Assembly: GCA_016125095.1 (NCBI GenBank)
Contig: WGMK01000007.1
Location: forward strand, 1 to 64,000
Reading direction: 5' to 3'
DNA length: 64,000 bases
From: Candidatus Hydrogenedens sp.
GTDB taxonomy: Bacteria; Hydrogenedentota; Hydrogenedentia; Hydrogenedentales; JAEUWI01
Of the stretch, positions 1-8,118 are shown one piece after another. The notes under the pieces were generated by a model. It made no database searches and was not told the origin of the DNA. It was given only the letters and a program-made list of their open reading frames with translations. Within the stretch, counting starts at the first letter, position 1, and each line of letters opens with the position of its first letter. The position numbers were made by a program, and so were the translations under genes.

Positions 1-6
1 AGGCAT

Positions 7-68
7 CGCGGGGTCTCCTGCGTAAGTTGAAGTACTCAAGAAACCTCATCTTACCGCAAGGCCCCGCG
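7..68. repeat. Imperfect long hairpin at the left edge
   Basis: Bases 7-26 and 50-68 form imperfect inverted arms (outer CGCGGGG against CCCCGCG, inner TAAG against CTTA) around a loop of about 23 nt. It may be the terminator of a gene lying left of the window, but there is no clear T-run, so only the inverted repeat is supported. Confidence 0.4.
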
Positions 69-141
69 GTGTCCTCTACACCATCAAGACCTGAACCGAA
101 GCACAGGACCGCCTGTTGCACTTAGTGTTTGAATCTGCCCT

Positions 142-160
142 ATTCGCGCTGAAAGCGAAT
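142..160. promoter_or_regulatory. Short inverted repeat upstream of the first gene
   Basis: ATTCGC at 142-147 and GCGAAT at 155-160 are perfect inverted arms around a 7-nt loop. An AT-rich stretch (161-180, containing TATAGT) and the ribosome binding site AGGAG at 181-185 follow. It could be an operator or leader hairpin for the gene starting at 193. No convincing -35/-10 pair is visible. Confidence 0.3.
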
Positions 161-192
161 CTATTAAAATTATAGTATAGAGGAGCCAATAA

Positions 193-1932
193 ATGTGGCC
201 TGTCCGATTGCCGGGTATGCATGTCGTAGCTGGTTTGTTCATGGCGCTATGTGTTGTAGGAGGAGCTTCATCCGCCAGCGGTGCGGCGGAGTCTGAGAGC
301 GGCGGCATAACGGGCGTTATGCAAATCGATATCACGGATGTGGCGGGTCGAGCGCTGCCTTCTCGGGTGGATGCGCTGCACCTGGACAGCGGCAGCTATC
401 ACCGAACCGAGGTGCCCACGGGTACCTTGGGCTGGACCGTTCCCGCGGGCAATTACCGCGCGTATGTGCACGTTTACGATAACGGCGTGCCTGTTCTCGT
501 CGAGGTGAAGGACTTGACGATTCCTGCCGGGGGCGAGGCTTTCCTGTTGGTGAGCCTGCTTGAAGGCGACAGCGAGAACCTTTCGTTGCGCGATTTCGAT
601 TTCGACGGCGATCTCGCCATAGACCGCGTGGAAATCGACGCGGGTACGGATCCGCAGCTTGCTGCGAGCATACCGGGGCGTCCGCGCATCGTGGTCGAAT
701 CGCCCGTGCTCGAGAAGAAAGAGCGCTGGTATCGGGGCGAACTGTTCGCGCGAAGCGACCTTGGTATCGGGAAGGAGTCCGTGAAGGACCTGATCAAGCG
801 CGCCGAAAAAGACAAACTCGATTTCCTCGCGATAGCCGACCGCAATCACATGAAGTCCCTGGACAGCGAGGACTACGTATCTAAGAAGCTCGTATTAATC
901 CCTGCAATGGAATGGGGGACGGACGAGCGCGGCTATGCGCTGGTGTATGGTCCGCAGACGATTCCCGATCCTCCGTCGAGCGTACCTGCCGCGCAAGCCG
1001 AATGCATCCGGGTGCAGGCGCAGGGCGGGGTGTTCGCGATCTCGGAGCCCTGCCTGTCGGCCTCGCCGTGGAAGTGGGGGCTTTCCTACGTGAACGCCAT
1101 TGAAGTCTGGCACGGCGATTGGCGCGAACCGCCGCCGCTGGGACTTGCCCTGTTGCCGGAGGACATGAAGCAGCGGGACAGCGAGGGGCTGTTGATCCAC
1201 TCCCTGGCGGCTGCTGCCGCCTCGGCCGATCTCGACAGCATCAGCGCCAACGCGCAGGCCACGCTCTTCTGGGACTACGAACTGGTGCGCGGCCTGATGG
1301 CCAGCCCCATTGCAGGGTCAGGCAGTTCGAGCAAGAAAGTGCCGATGGGGCGTCCGATCACCTACATCCGCGCGAAGGAGCAATCGCTGGCCGGACTGCT
1401 CGATGGCCTCCGGAACGGGCACACCTACGTGTCGAGCGGCCCCGATGGTCCGCAGCTGATATTCCATGCCGACATCGCCAACGACAACACGGTCGATGTG
1501 GGCATGGGCGGGATCATCCCGCTCAATGTCGAGACCACCATTTATGCCGGCGTGAAGAATGCCAACGGCATGAAACTGCAGATACTCGAGAACGGCCGCC
1601 CCCTGATTTCCAAAATCATCGAGGGCGATCCCTTTGTGCACCGGTTCGTCATTACGCCCACGACCCTTGCGGCCTACCGATTACGGATTATCTCGCCGGC
1701 GCAGGATACGAAACACGGCTTTGGGCGTATCGATGTGCATGCGATGAGCGCGCCCATCTATGCGCAGGACATTACCCAGGCGGCCATGGAGTACTTCAAA
1801 GTATCCCCCGACAAGGCTTGGGTGGTGCTCGACGACGAGAACTGGATCGACGAAGCCGACCTGCCCGACCCGGACCGGGTGCAGACGAAGGATATCGACT
1901 TCAAGCCGTCTTTCGGCCGTTACGCGCGGTGA
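193..1932 (+). CDS. Secreted CehA/McbA-type PHP-fold protein lacking metal ligands
   Basis: 579 residues with a signal peptide at about 1-31, a beta-rich carboxypeptidase-regulatory-like region (about 40-125), an Asp-rich calcium-site-like stretch at 134-153 ending GTDP, and a PHP-like domain from about 180. PHP hydrolases of the CehA/McbA group bind metals through an HxH motif, a DH motif, a Glu, an HP motif and GSDxH. Here those positions read LFARSD (184-189), ADRN (215-218), E240, SEP (284-286) and GSGSS (375-379), so nearly all ligands are gone. The flanking family landmarks remain (IEVWHGDW near 303, TYVSSGP near 411). The start is set by AGGAG 7 nt upstream of ATG. I read it as an exported pseudo-enzyme, perhaps a binding or structural protein. 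The fold assignment is fairly sure; the role is unknown. Confidence 0.7.
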   Translation: MWPVRLPGMHVVAGLFMALCVVGGASSASGAAESESGGITGVMQIDITDVAGRALPSRVDALHLDSGSYHRTEVPTGTLGWTVPAGNYRAYVHVYDNGVPVLVEVKDLTIPAGGEAFLLVSLLEGDSENLSLRDFDFDGDLAIDRVEIDAGTDPQLAASIPGRPRIVVESPVLEKKERWYRGELFARSDLGIGKESVKDLIKRAEKDKLDFLAIADRNHMKSLDSEDYVSKKLVLIPAMEWGTDERGYALVYGPQTIPDPPSSVPAAQAECIRVQAQGGVFAISEPCLSASPWKWGLSYVNAIEVWHGDWREPPPLGLALLPEDMKQRDSEGLLIHSLAAAAASADLDSISANAQATLFWDYELVRGLMASPIAGSGSSSKKVPMGRPITYIRAKEQSLAGLLDGLRNGHTYVSSGPDGPQLIFHADIANDNTVDVGMGGIIPLNVETTIYAGVKNANGMKLQILENGRPLISKIIEGDPFVHRFVITPTTLAAYRLRIISPAQDTKHGFGRIDVHAMSAPIYAQDITQAAMEYFKVSPDKAWVVLDDENWIDEADLPDPDRVQTKDIDFKPSFGRYAR

Positions 1933-1938
1933 GGCTGC

Positions 1939-2913
1939 TTACAGCTCCGGCACATCCAGGCGGCCGCGCATCTCGGCGATGACGGCCTCGAGGATCTGCT
2001 CGAGGCTGACCTTGGGCTCGTAGCCGATGGCCGCCTGCACCTTCTTCAGGCAGGGCTCGCGGTGCATCATGTCCTCGTAGCCGTCGCCGTAGGCCTGCTC
2101 GTAGGGGATGACGGCAATCTCGGAGCGGCTTCCCGTCATCGCTACCACCTTGCGGGCGAGGTCGATCATCGAAATCTTGGACTTGCTGCCGATATTGAAT
2201 ACCTCGCCGTTACAGGCATCGGTGTCCATGAGCTTGATGAGCGCCGGCACGACATCGTTCACCGAGGTGAAGCACCGCGTCTGCTGTCCGTCGCCGAACA
2301 CCGTGAGCGGCTGGCCCATCAGCGCCTGGCGCACGAAGTTCGGGATGACCATGCCGTAGCGGCCGGTCTGGCGCTGGCCCACCGTGTTGAACAGCCGCGC
2401 AATCGCGACGGGGTGCCGCTTTTCGCGCCAATAGGCCAGCGCGAGGAACTCGTCGATGGCCTTCGACGCGGCGTAGCCCCAGCGGTGCTTGTGCGTGGGC
2501 CCGATGACCCGGTCATCCTCTTCGCAGAACTCTTCGCGGATGCCCTTGCCATACACCTCGCTGGTCGAAGTAATCAGCATCTTGCGGCGGTAGCGGCAGG
2601 CTTCCTCCAGCACGACTTCCGTGCCACGGATATTGTTGACAATGGTCTCGACCGGCCGCTCGACTACCAGCTTCACGCCTACGGTGGCGCCGAGGTGATA
2701 GACCACCTCGGTTTCGCGCACGAGATCGCGCACGATTTCCTGGTTCAGGGTGGAATCGACCACGCAGGTGATCTGTTTGTCGAGGTGCTCGATGTTTTCG
2801 TAGCGCCCCGTGCTGAGGTTGTCGAGCACGAACACCTCGTCGCCCCGCGCGACCAATGCGTCGCACAAGTGCGAACCGATGAATCCGGCGCCTCCGGTGA
2901 CCAGTACCCGCAT
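1939..2913 (-). CDS. NAD-dependent sugar-nucleotide epimerase/dehydratase (extended SDR)
   Basis: 324 residues. The N-terminus has the Rossmann NAD motif GGAGFIGSHL and the acidic residue after beta-2 (VLDNLSTG). The catalytic Tyr and Lys are in YAASK. The C-terminal half carries substrate-domain signatures of the extended SDRs (RLFNTVG, GDGQQTRCFTSVNDV, FNIGS). These match UDP-glucose 4-epimerase and UDP-glucuronate decarboxylase-like enzymes that supply sugars for surface polysaccharide; the exact substrate cannot be read. The frame is open further upstream, but ATG at 2913 is preferred because it begins exactly at MRVLVTGG and follows GGGAGA. It converges on the preceding gene with a 6-nt gap. 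Confidence 0.85.
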   Translation of the reverse strand: MRVLVTGGAGFIGSHLCDALVARGDEVFVLDNLSTGRYENIEHLDKQITCVVDSTLNQEIVRDLVRETEVVYHLGATVGVKLVVERPVETIVNNIRGTEVVLEEACRYRRKMLITSTSEVYGKGIREEFCEEDDRVIGPTHKHRWGYAASKAIDEFLALAYWREKRHPVAIARLFNTVGQRQTGRYGMVIPNFVRQALMGQPLTVFGDGQQTRCFTSVNDVVPALIKLMDTDACNGEVFNIGSKSKISMIDLARKVVAMTGSRSEIAVIPYEQAYGDGYEDMMHREPCLKKVQAAIGYEPKVSLEQILEAVIAEMRGRLDVPEL

Positions 2914-2990
2914 GCTTCTCTCCCGCGTATCTCTAAAGTTGGCGAGAGTATACGGGGCAGGGGAGAAGGCTTCAAGGAATCCCGGAGCCG

Positions 2991-3308
2991 TCAGGATTCC
3001 GGCGTGTCGTCGTCGGCCAGCAGGAAGAAGATATCGTGCACCAGTTCCTTGCGGGCGAGACGGTTGATGCGGCCTATCATGTCCCACTTGCGGTAGGCGA
3101 GCTTGTGCATCAGCACATTGTTGGCCACCTCCACCCGGAGCTGCCCGTCGCGTACCCCGACGGGACGGGCACTGTCCATCAGGGGCTTGCCAATGATGTG
3201 TTCCCACTCCTGCCAGATGAGTGCATGCTCCAGGTGCTGACCCAGCTTCGTGGTCTTGGTCAGCTTGGAGATCAGGTCGCCAAGATGTTCGGGATCAACG
3301 CCGCTCAA
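2991..3308 (-). CDS. DUF721/DciA-like protein
   Basis: 105 residues from a TTG start. The middle (EWEHIIGKPLMDSARPVGVRD followed by QLRVEVANNVLMHKL) is the DUF721 signature. In bacteria such proteins (DciA) load the replicative helicase DnaB and often lie beside recF and dnaA. The frame runs on into recF, but AAGGAGG sits 5 nt before the TTG at 3308, giving a 14-nt overlap with the end of recF and suggesting translational coupling. Family assignment is good; a helicase-loading role here is inferred from family and position. Confidence 0.75.
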   Translation of the reverse strand: MSGVDPEHLGDLISKLTKTTKLGQHLEHALIWQEWEHIIGKPLMDSARPVGVRDGQLRVEVANNVLMHKLAYRKWDMIGRINRLARKELVHDIFFLLADDDTPES

Positions 3309-4368
3309 GGCGACCTCCTTCGATGAGAAACGAGGCGAAATCGCCCGCGTATCCGGCCGGCGCGCCTTCCAGTTGCGTGGTCGTGGCGATGCACTGCACG
3401 GCCTCGGGTATGGCCAAGAACAGCCGCTGGCAACGGTCGGCATCCAGTTCCGCGAGCACTTCGTCGAGCATCAGCACAGGATACTCTCCTGTGCGCTGGC
3501 GCACCAGTTCGACCACCGCGAGGCGCATCGCCAGCGCGGCCGTTTTCTGCTGCCCCTGCGACCCGTAATCGCGCGCGGGGCGCTCGGCGATAAACAAGCC
3601 GATATCGTCGCGGTGGGGCCCGCGCGTGGTTTGCTGGCGGCGCAGGTCGCTCTCGAGGTACTTGTCCAGGGTTTCCTGCAACTGGTCCGCCTGCTTCACG
3701 TCGGGTTCGTAGCGGACCTGCAGGGCTTCACCACCGCCGATGGAAGCATGTGTCTCGGTGGCGATTGCCGCCAGTTCTTCCAGAAACCGGCCGCGGGATT
3801 CCATGATGGCGCGGCCCGATTCCACAAACTGAGGCTCCCAGGCACGCAACAGGTCGCGGTCGGGCTTTGGGCGCTTCAGTAATTCATTGCGCTGGCGGAG
3901 CACTTGCCGGTACAGCTGGAGGGCGTTCAGGTAGCCTTTGTCCACTTGGGCGAGTTCCATGTCCATGAAGCGGCGTCGGGCCGAGGCGCCGCCCTTCACG
4001 ATGTCGACGTCCTCTGGCGAGAACAAGACGACATTGAGCTGGCCGAGGATGTCGCTCATGCGCTGTTGCGGCACGCCATTCACTTTGAAACGCTTGGTGC
4101 CGCGCCACCAGTTGGCCTCGAGCGTCACCGGCGTCCCGCGGCGCTCGAGCACCGTGCGCAAATGGAAAGACTCGGCCTCGTGCAGCAGCAGTTCACGTTC
4201 CTGCGCCGTGCGGTGGCTCTTGGAGGTCGCCACGAAAAGGATGGATTCGAGGAGGGACGTCTTGCCCTGGGCGTTCCGGCCGCGGACGAGGTTCAGGCCG
4301 GGAGCGGGCTCGAAACGGACCTCGGTCAGGCAGCGGAAACCGCGCACTTCATGGAGCGAAAGCAGCAT
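3295..4368 (-). CDS. recF: DNA replication and repair protein RecF
   Basis: 357 residues, the usual RecF length. It begins with the ABC/SMC-like N-terminus and a Walker A motif at 30-39 (GRNAQGKTSL). The C-terminal part has a Walker B region (VLMLDEVLAELD) and GQQKTAALAMRLA, the signature loop of SMC-type ATPases. RecF binds gapped DNA and helps load RecA at stalled forks. Downstream it overlaps the DUF721 gene, the common recF-dciA order. dnaN, frequently just upstream elsewhere, is absent; an HDOD gene lies there, 31 nt away. Confidence 0.93.
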   Translation of the reverse strand: MLLSLHEVRGFRCLTEVRFEPAPGLNLVRGRNAQGKTSLLESILFVATSKSHRTAQERELLLHEAESFHLRTVLERRGTPVTLEANWWRGTKRFKVNGVPQQRMSDILGQLNVVLFSPEDVDIVKGGASARRRFMDMELAQVDKGYLNALQLYRQVLRQRNELLKRPKPDRDLLRAWEPQFVESGRAIMESRGRFLEELAAIATETHASIGGGEALQVRYEPDVKQADQLQETLDKYLESDLRRQQTTRGPHRDDIGLFIAERPARDYGSQGQQKTAALAMRLAVVELVRQRTGEYPVLMLDEVLAELDADRCQRLFLAIPEAVQCIATTTQLEGAPAGYAGDFASFLIEGGRLERR

Positions 4369-4399
4369 GGCCGGAGGATACTCGCGCGACTGAAGCCGC

Positions 4400-5248
4400 T
4401 CAAGCGGAGAGCGAAAAAAGTTCGTCGATTTCGCGGCGGGATTCGTAGAAGGCCTGTAGCACCGCAGGCAGGGTGTCCGGCGTAATGCCGGTCAAGGCCA
4501 AGGCTTCGTCCTCGAGGACGGCCGTGGCAAGTTCTTCGCTCGAATAGCCGCTCGCCTCGCACAAGAAATTCGCGAGCTGCAGGAAAGCCGCCAGCACCCG
4601 ATGCTGCTCCGGGCAGCGGTCGATGTTGTACTGTCCCGACAATGCGCCGATGATGGTCTCGGAAAGCCGCCAGCGCTCGGCCAGCTTGGCGCCGATTTCC
4701 GCGTGGTCGACCCCGATAATCTCGCGCTCGGCCAGGTAGGCAGGCGTGCCTCCGGCGATAAGCGCTTCGATCTCGTCGCACTCCTTGGGCATGTATTCCG
4801 CAAGCAGCACGCGGCCGATTTCGTGCAGCAGCCCGAACACGAAGCCCTCGTCCGCGCTTTCAAGCGCCGAGGACAGCGCGGGCTGCTTGTACAGCGACCG
4901 CATGGCCACGCCGCAACCCACCGTGTGCAGGATAAAGCGCTCGGCCGAGCCCTCGATGGCGTCGAACACCGTGGCGCTGACCACGAGGTTCTTGACCACC
5001 TTGCCGCCCAGCAGCACCACGGCGTGGTCGACCGTCTTCACTTCCTGCCCGAGGCCATAGTAGGCGCTGTTCACCAGGCGGAGGGTCTTCAGCGAAATCG
5101 AAGGATCCGCGGAAATCGCCTTGGCGACATCGGAGAGGGAGGAGTTCGGGTCGTTCATCAGGCGCGTCACCTGCTCCAGCGACGTGGGCATGCTGGGCAG
5201 CGTGACGACCTCGTCGAGCAGGGTATCGATATCGTAGTGCTGGCTCAT
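4400..5248 (-). CDS. HDOD-domain signalling protein
   Basis: 282 residues that are essentially one HDOD domain: LPSMPTSLEQVTRLMNDP, the SISLKTLRLVNSAYYGL helix and LLHEIGRVLLAEY. HDOD proteins are HD-like domains usually lacking full metal sites; they act in stress, motility and cell-cycle signalling in proteobacteria and planctomycete-like bacteria. The start overlaps the stop of the upstream 88-residue gene by 4 nt (ATGA), so the two are probably co-translated. A second HDOD protein lies at 24017-25306. Confidence 0.85.
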   Translation of the reverse strand: MSQHYDIDTLLDEVVTLPSMPTSLEQVTRLMNDPNSSLSDVAKAISADPSISLKTLRLVNSAYYGLGQEVKTVDHAVVLLGGKVVKNLVVSATVFDAIEGSAERFILHTVGCGVAMRSLYKQPALSSALESADEGFVFGLLHEIGRVLLAEYMPKECDEIEALIAGGTPAYLAEREIIGVDHAEIGAKLAERWRLSETIIGALSGQYNIDRCPEQHRVLAAFLQLANFLCEASGYSSEELATAVLEDEALALTGITPDTLPAVLQAFYESRREIDELFSLSA

Positions 5249-5511
5249 GCGCCGAGGCCTTCCGGCGGGCGAAACCCGTGGTTGCCGAAGCAGCGCTCCT
5301 GCATGCAGTAGATCTGGATGAGATCGGCCATGGAGAGTCGGTCGGTGGCCTCAGCAAACGGAATCGAGGCCTGGCCGTCGGCACCGGCCACAACCAGGGC
5401 CAACGCCTTGGGATTGGATGCGGGACCCAGCACCACCGCGCTCGCGGAGACACCTTCGCTCAATTGAACCGGAGCCGTATAGGCGGGGCCCTGCTTTTGC
5501 CATTTCAGCAT
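5245..5511 (-). CDS. Small conserved-looking hypothetical protein
   Basis: 88 residues with no family I recognise and no signal peptide or membrane segment. It has two Cys (IYCMQERCFG) near the C-terminus. It is supported as a gene by tight packing: it starts 8 nt after the TIGR04073 gene stop and overlaps the HDOD start by 4 nt. The ribosome binding site is weak, which fits translational coupling. It may be a partner or regulator of the HDOD protein. Confidence 0.6.
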   Translation of the reverse strand: MLKWQKQGPAYTAPVQLSEGVSASAVVLGPASNPKALALVVAGADGQASIPFAEATDRLSMADLIQIYCMQERCFGNHGFRPPEGLGA

Positions 5512-5519
5512 GAGAGAAC

Positions 5520-5906
5520 TTAGAAGATGTATTCCGGCTCGAGCACCGCCTCGAAATTGATGTCGTCATCCGAGAAGGGAAACGACACCGCTTCGAATAC
5601 GCCAGTGCTCGTGCGCATGATGGCGCGCGCCGTGCCCAGCACGGGAGCTACGCCGAAGAGGTAGGCAAAGGGCTTGCCTTCCTTGAGTTTCTTGTCGAAG
5701 GTAACCGGGATTTCTGCCCAGCCCCAGAGGATGTTCGACACGCCACGGCCAAGCTTTTCCAGCCGCTTTTCGAGGCCGGTCGGCTTCGGGAGGTCCACAT
5801 CGGGATCGTAAATCTGGGCTTGGACACTGTAGGCAGGGATGATCAGCGCCACCGTTATCAGCAGTGCCACGACACCCAATCCGAGTTTCTTGCTCCAACC
5901 CAACAT
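5520..5906 (-). CDS. Exosortase-system-associated protein, TIGR04073 type
   Basis: 128 residues with a signal peptide or N-terminal anchor (about 8-31, ending VQA). The mature part carries LEKLGRGVSNILWGWAEIP, which I recognise as the core of TIGR04073, a small exported family found in genomes with PEP-CTERM/exosortase sorting. No exosortase or PEP-CTERM protein is in the window. The frame is open upstream, but ATG at 5906 follows GGAGGA at a good distance and lies about 45 nt after a strong promoter (5959-5987). Function is unknown. Confidence 0.7.
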   Translation of the reverse strand: MLGWSKKLGLGVVALLITVALIIPAYSVQAQIYDPDVDLPKPTGLEKRLEKLGRGVSNILWGWAEIPVTFDKKLKEGKPFAYLFGVAPVLGTARAIMRTSTGVFEAVSFPFSDDDINFEAVLEPEYIF

Positions 5907-5958
5907 GACGTTCCTCCGCTTCGATCCCCGTCCTGTGACGAGTACAGGTTGTGTCGCG

Positions 5959-5987
5959 AGGATAGCATAGGCCCCCGGCGCTGTCAA
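5959..5987 (-). promoter_or_regulatory. Sigma-70-type promoter for the TIGR04073 gene
   Basis: Read on the minus strand: TTGACA (5987-5982), a 17-nt spacer, then TATCCT (5964-5959). The perfect -35 box and ideal spacing make it convincing. It would drive the TIGR04073 gene and perhaps the 88-residue, HDOD, recF and DUF721 genes behind it. Confidence 0.7.
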
Positions 5988-6056
5988 GAATGAACCGCTC
6001 TAAATTCGGTTTCCGGCTGCTGGCGCCCGAGTGCTCCTGATCGGCATGATAGAAGA

Positions 6057-7229
6057 ATGCAGAAAACGGATTCTAAAGGACGAATTCTCCGGGGGCGCTG
6101 GCTGGGCCGGGGGCCGGTGCTGGACCTCGAAGTGCGCGCCGGTCGGGTCGTGTCTACGGGGGCAGCCAAGCGGCGGCACCACGATGCCGGCTCGGAACGG
6201 CACAATTTCGGCCCAACCCTGCTCGACATCCAGGTGAACGGCGCCATTGGCGTGGATTTGCAGGACCCGACGCTGGAGGCGGGCGGCCTGCATACCATAA
6301 CCCGCCACCTCGCCCAGTGGGGCGTGTCGCGCTGGGTGCCGACCTTGGTAACGGATTCGCTGGACGCCATGGAGTCGGCCGCAAGGGTCATCGTCGAAGC
6401 CTTGTCGGATGCCGAACTCGCCGCAGCGATTCCGGGCATCCACCTCGAGGGACCCTTTATATCGCCCATGGACGGCCCGCGCGGCGCGCATCCGCTGGCC
6501 CATGTGCTGCAGCCCGACGTGAAGGCCTTCCGGCGGCTGGATAAGGCTTGCGGCGGTAAGCTCCTCTATATGACGCTCGCGCCGGAAGGGAAGGGTGCGG
6601 TCACGCTCATCCGTGCCATTTGCGGCTCGGGGGCGCGGGTTTCGCTTGGGCATCACCATGCCGAAGCTGCGGCCATCCGCGCCGCGGCGGATGCGGGCGC
6701 GACGCTGTGTACGCACTTGGGCAACGGGGTGCTGCCGCAGTTGCAGCGCCATTTCAATCCGCTCTGGCCGCAATTGGCCGACGAACGCCTGACGGCCTCC
6801 GTGATTGCCGATGGGCACCACTTGCCGGAGGACGTATTGCGTACGATTGTGCGGGCCAAAGGCGCGCAAAGGATCATTGCCGTATCGGATGCGGTTCACC
6901 TCTCCGGGCTGAAGCCGGGACCGTACGAGATCTTCGGCGGCAAGGTGGAGCTGCTCAAGACCGGCAAGATCGTGATACCAGGCACACCGCTGCTGGCTGG
7001 CAGCGCCTCGATGCTCACGCCCTGTGTGGCGCATCTGGCGAAGCGCGGCGGCATGACCTGGGCCGAGGCCTTCGCCTCGGCCTCGAAGAACCCCGCCCGT
7101 GCGCTGGGCCTGCCGCCACGAGATACGCGGCCGGTGTCGGGCAAGGCCGCGGACTTTCTGCTGCTCGATCCGGAATCCAAAACGATGCAGCCCGAGGCCG
7201 TCTATATCCGCGGGCAACGACTACGATGA
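6057..7229 (+). CDS. nagA: NagA-like N-acetylglucosamine-6-phosphate deacetylase
   Basis: 390 residues, the usual amidohydrolase length. Metal and catalytic landmarks of NagA are present: LDIQVNG (56-62), HLEGPF with E131, H199 in SLGHHH, H220 in THLGNG and D278 in VSDAV. NagA removes acetate from GlcNAc-6-phosphate in aminosugar and cell-wall recycling. The THLGNG motif differs from the THLYNAM of enterobacterial NagA, pointing to a divergent clade whose substrate may differ. It heads a same-strand run with two SDR genes, so a role in sugar derivative catabolism is plausible but unproven. Confidence 0.75.
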   Translation: MQKTDSKGRILRGRWLGRGPVLDLEVRAGRVVSTGAAKRRHHDAGSERHNFGPTLLDIQVNGAIGVDLQDPTLEAGGLHTITRHLAQWGVSRWVPTLVTDSLDAMESAARVIVEALSDAELAAAIPGIHLEGPFISPMDGPRGAHPLAHVLQPDVKAFRRLDKACGGKLLYMTLAPEGKGAVTLIRAICGSGARVSLGHHHAEAAAIRAAADAGATLCTHLGNGVLPQLQRHFNPLWPQLADERLTASVIADGHHLPEDVLRTIVRAKGAQRIIAVSDAVHLSGLKPGPYEIFGGKVELLKTGKIVIPGTPLLAGSASMLTPCVAHLAKRGGMTWAEAFASASKNPARALGLPPRDTRPVSGKAADFLLLDPESKTMQPEAVYIRGQRLR

Positions 7230-7265
7230 TTCAGCCGGAATGGCTTTGGTTCGAGGAGGCCTGAG

Positions 7266-8060
7266 ATGACGTTGGAGGTACAGTCCAGTCGGGGCGTGGC
7301 CCTGGTGACCGGGGGGAGCCGCGGCATTGGCCGGGGCATTGCGCTCGCGCTGGCGGAGTCCGGCTTCGATATCGTCGGCACGGCCACCAAGGCCGACCCG
7401 GCGGAGACTGACAAAGGACTCTACGAAGTGAAGGCACGCGTGGAGACGCTGGGGCGGCGCATGGCCGTTGCAGCGGGCGACCTGTCGGACGTGGCTGCGC
7501 ATAAATCGCTCGTGCAGACGGCGTTGGATGCCTTTGGCCGCATCGACGTGCTGGTCAATAACGCCGGCGTCGCGCCGCTTGTGCGGATGGACCTGCTGGA
7601 GACCACACCCGAGAGCTACGACCGGGTGATGGGCATCAACCTGCGCGGGCCATTCTTCTTTACGCAGCGTGTGGCGCACCAGATGATCGCGCAGGGCGGC
7701 GCGCCGGGACGGATCATCTTCGTCACCAGCATCAGCGCCCGGGCCGCCAGCGCGAACCGTGCCGAATACTGCGTCAGCAAGGCCGGGCTCTCCATGACCG
7801 CCCAGAGTTTCGCCGTGGCGCTGGCCCCGCACGGCATTCCCGTGTTCGAGATCCAGCCCGGCGTCATTCAGACCGACATGACCGCCGCCGTGCAGGAAAA
7901 ATACGACCGGCTCATCGGCGAGGGGCTGCTGCTCACGCCGCGCTGGGGCGCGCCGGAGGATATCGGCAAGGCCTGCGCATCGCTCGCCCGGGGCGATTTC
8001 GACTATGCCACCGGCGGGGTCTTCGAAGTCGGCGGCGGCTTCGGGGTGCCGCGGCTCTAA
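7266..8060 (+). CDS. Short-chain dehydrogenase/reductase, FabG-like
   Basis: 264 residues. The cofactor motif TGGSRGIG is at 15-22, followed by NNAG, a catalytic Ser in TSISA and YCVSK with the active Tyr and Lys. The C-terminus (GGVFEVGGGFG) is typical of classical SDRs. An insertion after beta-2 (TKADPAETDKGLYE) resembles 3-ketoacyl-ACP reductase-like oxidoreductases. GAGGAGG at 7253-7259 supports the start. It follows nagA by 36 nt; a role as an oxidoreductase of a sugar or polyol is possible but cannot be fixed. Confidence 0.8.
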   Translation: MTLEVQSSRGVALVTGGSRGIGRGIALALAESGFDIVGTATKADPAETDKGLYEVKARVETLGRRMAVAAGDLSDVAAHKSLVQTALDAFGRIDVLVNNAGVAPLVRMDLLETTPESYDRVMGINLRGPFFFTQRVAHQMIAQGGAPGRIIFVTSISARAASANRAEYCVSKAGLSMTAQSFAVALAPHGIPVFEIQPGVIQTDMTAAVQEKYDRLIGEGLLLTPRWGAPEDIGKACASLARGDFDYATGGVFEVGGGFGVPRL

Positions 8061-8118
8061 GGGTGGCGTTGCGCGCCTCCGAAGGCTACACTAGCCCGCA
8101 AACCGGGAGGGAGCCGTC

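Noticed and set aside
2976..3000. Weak inverted repeat GGAATCC/GGATTCC at the end of the DUF721 gene
   Set aside because: Only 7-bp arms overlapping the stop codon and without a T-run, so not convincing as a terminator.
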